A stretch of DNA of 64,000 nt from Diorhabda sublineata (lineage: Eukaryota; Arthropoda; Insecta; Coleoptera; Chrysomelidae), in NCBI RefSeq assembly GCF_026230105.1, contig NC_079479.1, positions 19,355,734 through 19,419,733 of the forward strand. Direction: 5' to 3'. Position 1 is the first letter of the stretch. Each line of letters begins with the position of its first letter. Under the pieces are notes generated by a model. That model had not been told where the DNA came from. It worked only from the letters and a program-made list of their open reading frames with translations, and ran no database searches. Shown here piece after piece: positions 57,631 to 64,000 of the stretch. The position numbers and the translations under genes are program-made.

Positions 57631-57847
57631 TCAAATGAGGAAGATAGACTTTGAAAATTTTCAATCAACACAAAGTGAGAATCGACTTCAATGGGCTTCA
57701 ATGAATGTAAATCGACGATATCTGACAAAGTTAGAAGCAAACTCATTCGAATATATAAGAAATGTTGAAATTCGACTTCAAATGGGAAAGATAGACTTTG
57801 AAAATTTTCAATAAACACAAATTAACAATCGACCTCAATGGGCTTCA

Positions 57848-59023
57848 ATGAATGTAAATCGACGATATCTGACAGAGTCAGATACAAACTCATTCAAATA
57901 TATAAGAAATGTTGAAATTCGACTTCAAATGAGGAAGATAGACTTTGAAAATTTTCAATCAACACAAAGTGAGAATCGACTTCAATGGACTTCAATGAAT
58001 GTAAATCGAGGATATCTGACAAAGTCAGATACAAACTCATTCAAATATATAAGGAATGTTGGAATTCGACTTCAAATGAGGAAGATAGACTTTGAAAATT
58101 TTCAATCAACACAAAGTGAGAATCGACTTCAATGGGCTTCAATGAATGTAAATCGAGGATATCTGACAAAGTCAGATACAAACTCAATCAAATATATGAG
58201 AAATGTCGAAATTCGACTTCAAATGAGGAAGATAGACTTTGAAAATTTTCAATCAACACAAAGTGAGAATCGACTTCAATGGGCTTCAATGAATGTAAAT
58301 CGACGATATCTGACAAAGTTAGAAGCAAACTCATTCGAATATATAAGAAATGTTGAAATTCGACTTCAAATGGGAAAGATAGACTTTGAAAATTTTCAAT
58401 AAACACAAATTAACAATCGACCTCAATGGGCTTCAATGAATGTAAATCGACGATATCTGACAGAGTCAGATACAAACTCATTCAAATATATAAGAAATGT
58501 TGAAATTCGACTTCAAATGAGGAAGATAGACTTTGAAAATTTTCAATCAACACAAAGTGAGAATCGACTTCAATGGACTTCAATGAATGTAAATCGAGGA
58601 TATCTGACAAAGTCAGATACAAACTCATTCAAATATATAAGGAATGTTGGAATTCGACTTCAAATGAGGAAGATAGACTTTGAAAATTTTCAATCAACAC
58701 AAAGTGAGAATCGACTTCAATGGGCTTCAATGAATGTAAATCGAGGATATCTGACAAAGTCAGATACAAACTCAATCAAATATATGAGAAATGTCGAAAT
58801 TCGACTTCAAATGAGGAAGATAGACTTTGAAAATTTTCAATCAACACAAAGTGAGAATCGACTTCAATGGGCTTCAATGAATGTAAATCGACGATATCTG
58901 ACAAAGTTAGATGCAAACTCATTCGAATATATAAGAAATGTTGAAATTCGACTTCAAATGGGAAAGATAGACTTTGAAAATTTTCAATAAACACAAATTA
59001 ACAATCGACCTCAATGGGCTTCA
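57848..59023. repeat. 588-bp tetramer, two tandem copies
   Basis: Starts at 57,848 and 58,436 (and again at 59,024 in part) are exactly 588 bp apart, four full monomers. The order is a tcagatacaaactcattc unit, an R unit with tgttggaattcg, an R unit with actcaatcaaatatatg, then a unit with actcattcgaat and caataaacac. The copies differ at gaagcaaac/gatgcaaac. The same tetramer occurs alone near 52,343 and 56,397. Confidence 0.88.
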
Positions 59024-59616
59024 ATGAATGTAAATCGACGATATCTGACAGAGTCAGATACAAACTCATTCAAATATATAAGAAATGTTGAAATTCGACT
59101 TCAAATGAGGAAGATAGACTTTGAAAATTTTCAATCAACACAAAGTGAGAATCGACTTCAATGGGCTTCAATGAATGTAAATCGAGGATATCTGACAAAG
59201 TCAGATACAAACTCATTCAAATATATGAGAAATGTCGAAATTCGACTTCAAATGAGGAAAATAGACTTTGAAAATTTTCAATCAACACAAAGTGAGAATC
59301 GACTTCAATGGGCTTCAATGAATGTAAACGACGATATCTGACAAAGTTAGTTGCAAACTCATTCGAATATATGAGAAATTTTGAAATTCGACTCCAACTG
59401 AGGAAGATAGACTTTGAAAATTTTCAATCAACACAAAGTGACAATCGACTTCAATGGGCTTCAATGGATGTAAATCGACGATATCAGTTAGATGCGAACT
59501 CATTTAAATATATGAGAAATGTTGAAATTCGACTTCAAATGAGGAAGATAGACTTTGAAAATTTTCAATCAACACAAAGTGACAATCGACTTCAATGGGC
59601 TTCAATGGATGTTAAT

Positions 59617-61352
59617 CGACGATATCTGACAAAGTCAGATGCGAACTCACTCAAATATATGAGAAATGTTGAAATTCGACATCAAATGAGGAAGATAGAC
59701 TTTGAAAATTTCCAATCAACACAAAGTGAGAATCGACTTCAATGGGCTCGATGAATGTAAATCGACGGTATCTGACAGAGTCAGAGTCAAATATATGAGA
59801 AATTCGACTTCAAATGAGGATGATAGACTTTGAAAATTTTCAATCAACACAAAGTGACAATCGACTTCAATGGGCTTCAATGGATGTTAATCGACGATAT
59901 CTGACAAAGTCAGATGCGAACTCACTCAAATATATGAGAAATGTTGAAATTCGACATCAAATGAGGAAGATAGACTTTGAAAATTTTCAATCAACACAAA
60001 GTGAGAATCGACTTCAATGGGCTTCAATGAATGTAAATCGACGATATCTGATAAAGTTGGATACAAACTCATTCAAATATATGAGAAATGTTGAAATTCG
60101 GCTTCAAATGAGGAAGATAGACTTTGAAAATTTTCAATCAACACAAAGTGAGAATCGACTTCAATTGGGCTTCAATGAATGTAAATCGACGATATCAGTT
60201 AGATGCGAACTCATTTAAATATATGAGAAATGTTGAAATTCGACTTCAAATGAGGAAGATAGACTTTGAAAATTTTCAATCAACACAAAGTGAGAATCGA
60301 CTTCAATGGGCTTCAATGAATGTAAATCGACGATATCTGAAAAAGTTAGATGCAAACTCATTCGAATATATAAGAAATGTTGAAATTCGACTTCAAATGA
60401 GGAAGATAGACTTTGAAAATTTTCAATCAACACAAAGTGAGAATCGACTTCAATGGACTTCAATGAATGTAAATCGAGGATATCTGACAAAGTCAGATAC
60501 AAACTCATTCAAATATATAAGGAATGTTGGAATTCGACTTCAAATGAGGAAGATAGACTTTGAAAATTTTCAATCAACACAAAGTGAGAATCGACTTCAA
60601 TGCGCTTCAATGAATGTAAACGACGATATCTGACAAAGTTAGTTGCAAACTCATTCGAATATATGAGAAATTTTGAAATTCGACTCCAACTGAGGAAGAT
60701 AGACTTTGAAAATTTTCAATCAACACAAAGTGACAATCGACTTCAATGGGCTTCAATGGATGTTAATCGACGATATCTGACAAAGTCAGATCCGAACTCA
60801 CTCAAATATATGAGAAATGTTGAAATTCGACATCAAATGAGGAAGATAGACTTTGAAAATTTTCAATCAACACAAAGTGACAATCGACTTCAATGGGCTT
60901 CAATGAATGTTAATCGACGATATCTGATAAAGTTAGATGCGAAATCATTTAAATATATGAGAAATGTTGAAATTCGACTTCAAATGGGGAAGATTCTTTG
61001 AAAATTTTCAATAAACACAAAGTGACAATCGACTTCATTGGGCTTCAATGAATGTTAATCGACGATATCTGACAAAGTCAGATACAAACTCATTCAAATA
61101 TATAAGAAATGATGAAATTCGACTTCAAATGGGGAAGATAAACTTTGAAAATTTTCAATAAACACAAAGTTACAATCTACCTCAGTGGGCTTCAATGAAT
61201 GTAAATCGACGATATCTGATAAAGTTAGATGCAAACTCATTCAAATATATAAGAAATGTTGAAATTCGACTTCAAATGGGGAAGATAGACTTTGAAAATT
61301 TTCAATAAACACAAAGTGACAATCGACCTCAATGGGCTTCAATGAATGTAAA
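59617..61352. repeat. 1,736-bp terminal unit, copy 1
   Basis: Matches 61,353-63,107 at an offset of 1,736 bp (12 monomers minus 28). Shared rare words are aatttccaatcaac, ggctcgatgaatg, ttcggcttcaaatg, cagatccgaac, gaaatcatttaaat, gaagattctttg and aatgatgaaattcg. Inside it, 60,253-60,364 differs from its partner at about 11 sites while the rest looks identical. Confidence 0.88.
60891..61035. repeat. 145-bp monomer with gaagattctttg
   Basis: The word gaagatagactttg is shortened by 2 bp to gaagattctttg near 60,987, and the next unit starts cattggg. The same form recurs near 62,725 and 63,752, so it marks three copies of the terminal higher-order unit. Confidence 0.85.
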
Positions 61353-63107
61353 CGACGATATCTGACAAAGTCAGATGCGAACTCACTCAAATATATGAGA
61401 AATGTTGAAATTCGACATCAAATGAGGAAGATAGACTTTGAAAATTTCCAATCAACACAAAGTGAGAATCGACTTCAATGGGCTCGATGAATGTAAATCG
61501 ACGGTATCTGACAGAGTCAGAGTCAAATATATGAGAAATTCGACTTCAAATGAGGATGATAGACTTTGAAAATTTTCAATCAACACAAAGTGACAATCGA
61601 CTTCAATGGGCTTCAATGGATGTTAATCGACGATATCTGACAAAGTCAGATGCGAACTCACTCAAATATATGAGAAATGTTGAAATTCGACATCAAATGA
61701 GGAAGATAGACTTTGAAAATTTTCAATCAACACAAAGTGAGAATCGACTTCAATGGGCTTCAATGAATGTAAATCGACGATATCTGATAAAGTTGGATAC
61801 AAACTCATTCAAATATATGAGAAATGTTGAAATTCGGCTTCAAATGAGGAAGATAGACTTTGAAAATTTTCAATCAACACAAAGTGAGAATCGACTTCAA
61901 TTGGGCTTCAATGAATGTAAATCGACGATATCAGTTAGATGCGAACTCATTTAAATATATGAGAAATGTTGAAATTCGACTTCAAATGGGAAAGATAGAC
62001 TTTGAAAATTTTCAATAAACACAAATTGACAATCGACCTCAATGGGCTTCAATGAATGTAAATCGACGATATCTGACAGAGTCAGATACAAACTCATTCA
62101 AATATATAAGAAATGTTGAAATTCGACTTCAAATGAGGAAGATAGACTTTGAAAATTTTCAATCAACACAAAGTGAGAATCGACTTCAATGGACTTCAAT
62201 GAATGTAAATCGAGGATATCTGACAAAGTCAGATACAAACTCATTCAAATATATAAGGAATGTTGGAATTCGACTTCAAATGAGGAAGATAGACTTTGAA
62301 AATTTTCAATCAACACAAAGTGAGAATCGACTTCAATGCGCTTCAATGAATGTAAACGACGATATCTGACAAAGTTAGTTGCAAACTCATTCGAATATAT
62401 GAGAAATTTTGAAATTCGACTCCAACTGAGGAAGATAGACTTTGAAAATTTTCAATCAACACAAAGTGACAATCGACTTCAATGGGCTTCAATGGATGTT
62501 AATCGACGATATCTGACAAAGTCAGATCCGAACTCACTCAAATATATGAGAAATGTTGAAATTCGACATCAAATGAGGAAGATAGACTTTGAAAATTTTC
62601 AATCAACACAAAGTGACAATCGACTTCAATGGGCTTCAATGAATGTTAATCGACGATATCTGATAAAGTTAGATGCGAAATCATTTAAATATATGAGAAA
62701 TGTTGAAATTCGACTTCAAATGGGGAAGATTCTTTGAAAATTTTCAATAAACACAAAGTGACAATCGACTTCATTGGGCTTCAATGAATGTTAATCGACG
62801 ATATCTGACAAAGTCAGATACAAACTCATTCAAATATATAAGAAATGATGAAATTCGACTTCAAATGGGGAAGATAAACTTTGAAAATTTTCAATAAACA
62901 CAAAGTTACAATCTACCTCAGTGGGCTTCAATGAATGTAAATCGACGATATCTGATAAAGTTAGATGCAAACTCATTCAAATATATAAGAAATGTTGAAA
63001 TTCGACTTCAAATGGGGAAGATAGACTTTGAAAATTTTCAATAAACACAAAGTGACAATCGACCTCAATGGGCTTCAATGAATGTAAACGACGATATCTG
63101 ACAAAGT
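61353..63107. repeat. 1,736-bp terminal unit, copy 2
   Basis: Copy of 59,617-61,371. It diverges at 63,108 (gttag for gtcag). Its 61,989-62,100 segment carries a different variant, with aatgggaaagatag, caataaacacaaattgac and cagagtcagatac, that also occurs near 63,150-63,270. Confidence 0.88.
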
Positions 63108-63479
63108 TAGTTGCAAACTCATTCATATATATGAAAAATTTTGAAATTCGACTTCAAATGGGAAAGATAGACTTTGAAAATTTTCAATAAACACAAATTG
63201 ACAATCGACCTCAATGGGCTTCAATGAATGTAAATCGACGATATCTAACAGAGTCAGATACAAACTCATTCAAATATATAAGAAATGTTGAAATTCGACT
63301 TCAAATGAGGAAGATAGACTTCGAAAATTTTCAATCAACACAAAGTGAGAATCGACTTCAATGGGCTTCAATGAATGTAAATCGAGGATATCTGACAAAG
63401 TCAGATACAAACTCATTCAAATATATGAGAAATGTCGAAATTCGACTTCAAATGAGGAAGATAGACTTTGAAAATTTTC

Positions 63480-64000
63480 AATCAACACAAAGTGACAATC
63501 GACTTCAATGGGCTTCAATGGATGTTAATCGACGATATCTGACAAAGTCAGATCCGAACTCACTCAAATATATGAGAAATGTTGAAATTCGACATCAAAT
63601 GAGGAAGATAGACTTTGAAAATTTTCAATCAACACAAAGTGACAATCGACTTCAATGGGCTTCAATGAATGTTAATCGACGATATCTGATAAAGTTAGAT
63701 GCGAACTCATTTAAATATATGAGAAATGTTGATATTCGACTTCAAATGGGGAAGATTCTTTGAAAATTTTCAATAAACACAAAGTGACAATCGACTTCAT
63801 TGGGCTTCAATGAATGTTAATCGACGATATCTGACAAAGTCAGATACAAACTCATTCAAATATATAAGAAATGATGAAATTCGACTTCAAATGGGGAAGA
63901 TAAACTTTGAAAATTTTCAATAAACACAAAGTGACAATCTACCTCAGTGGGCTTCAATGAATGTAAATCGACGGTATCTGACAGAGTCAGAGTCAAATAT
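63480..64000. repeat. Partial third copy of the terminal unit
   Basis: The words cagatccgaac (63,549), gaagattctttg and aatgatgaaattcg reappear in the order seen at 60,790 and 62,527. The distance to copy 2 here is 1,022 bp, so the intervening part has been shortened. The window ends inside a further 129-bp-type unit (cggtatctgacagagtcagagtc). Confidence 0.8.

Larger units (their letters stand above)
46500..59616. repeat. Domain 6: R-type region
   Basis: Units with aatcgaggatatctg, actcattcgaat, tgttggaattcg and tgtcgaaattcg dominate, with 129-bp and 142-bp deletion units and the tail word caataaacacaaatt. B, N and H words, common to the left, are absent as far as I can see. R units occur earlier only near 43,627 and 46,557. 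Confidence 0.85.
1..64000. repeat. 147-bp satellite DNA array, whole window
   Basis: The same unit recurs head to tail in a single orientation across the whole window; for example the word caatgggctt recurs at 151 and 298, exactly 147 bp apart. Dividing the window by 147 and allowing for short variants gives about 435-440 monomers. Neither edge of the array is inside the window. I found no interspersed element, unique sequence or inversion. Array length, monomer size and higher-order structure fit a centromeric or pericentromeric satellite of a eukaryote; that location is inference. No stretch holds a gene I can support. Confidence 0.98.

Noticed and set aside
1..64000. CRISPR array
   Set aside because: There is no alternation of short repeats with unrelated spacers; the whole 147-bp unit is conserved and no cas-like gene is present.
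1..64000. Bacterial or phage accessory region with a novel gene system
   Set aside because: No ribosome binding sites, operons, non-repeat genes or mobile-element ends are seen; everything is explained by one satellite family.

Overview
The whole 64,000-base window is one uninterrupted tandem satellite DNA array. The basic unit is about 147 bp long and 68% A+T (47 G/C of 147 in the reference monomer at 151-297). It runs head to tail in one orientation from the first base to the last, about 435-440 copies. I see no unique sequence, gene, RNA gene, transposon, microsatellite or orientation switch. A satellite this long, with a nucleosome-sized monomer and layered higher-order repeats, points to a eukaryotic chromosome, most likely centromeric or pericentromeric heterochromatin. 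A flowering plant is my best guess, but nothing in the sequence proves the lineage, and I cannot match the monomer to a named satellite.

Open reading frames appear throughout on both strands, but they are a by-product of arithmetic: 147 = 3 x 49, so any stop-free frame repeats without shifting. They are cut by recurrent TGA codons (mostly CGA to TGA at a CpG) and by copied 1-, 2-, 6-, 8- and 10-bp indels. I annotate no CDS.

Layout by monomer variants (signature words used below: T = cagatacaaactcatccaaat; B = ttcattgaatg; C = caatggaggtt plus ttcgacatcaaatg; W = caaatgtggaag; G = caaatggggaag; N = cgacgaaatctg; H = acaatgttagatgg; J = gtaaacgacaatatctg, 1 bp short; R = aatcgaggatatctg). 1-11.7 kb: J/T/B/C/W higher-order blocks, with a ~1.5 kb block repeated at +3,222 bp and partly a third time. 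11.7-16.9 kb: a 17-monomer, 2,499-bp unit duplicated in tandem. 16.9-24 kb: T/C/W mixtures with a 1.39 kb block copied 4.85 kb away. 24-30 kb: B/H/N-rich, with a recurring 1-bp-deleted gacatcgacc junction. 30-46.5 kb: mostly a 441-bp trimer plus repeated J/N spacers and several 1.3-2.1 kb block copies. 46.5-59.6 kb: a clear change to R-type monomers, a 129-bp internally deleted monomer, a 588-bp tetramer and a 4,054-bp tandem duplication with one difference found. 59.6-64 kb: a 1,736-bp duplication carrying a 112-bp conversion-like patch, and part of a third copy.

The array therefore reads as a record of nested unequal exchange and local conversion. Any function would be structural (nucleosome phasing, kinetochore or heterochromatin), not protein coding. 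I read by eye, so identity values and 'only difference' statements are minimum estimates.
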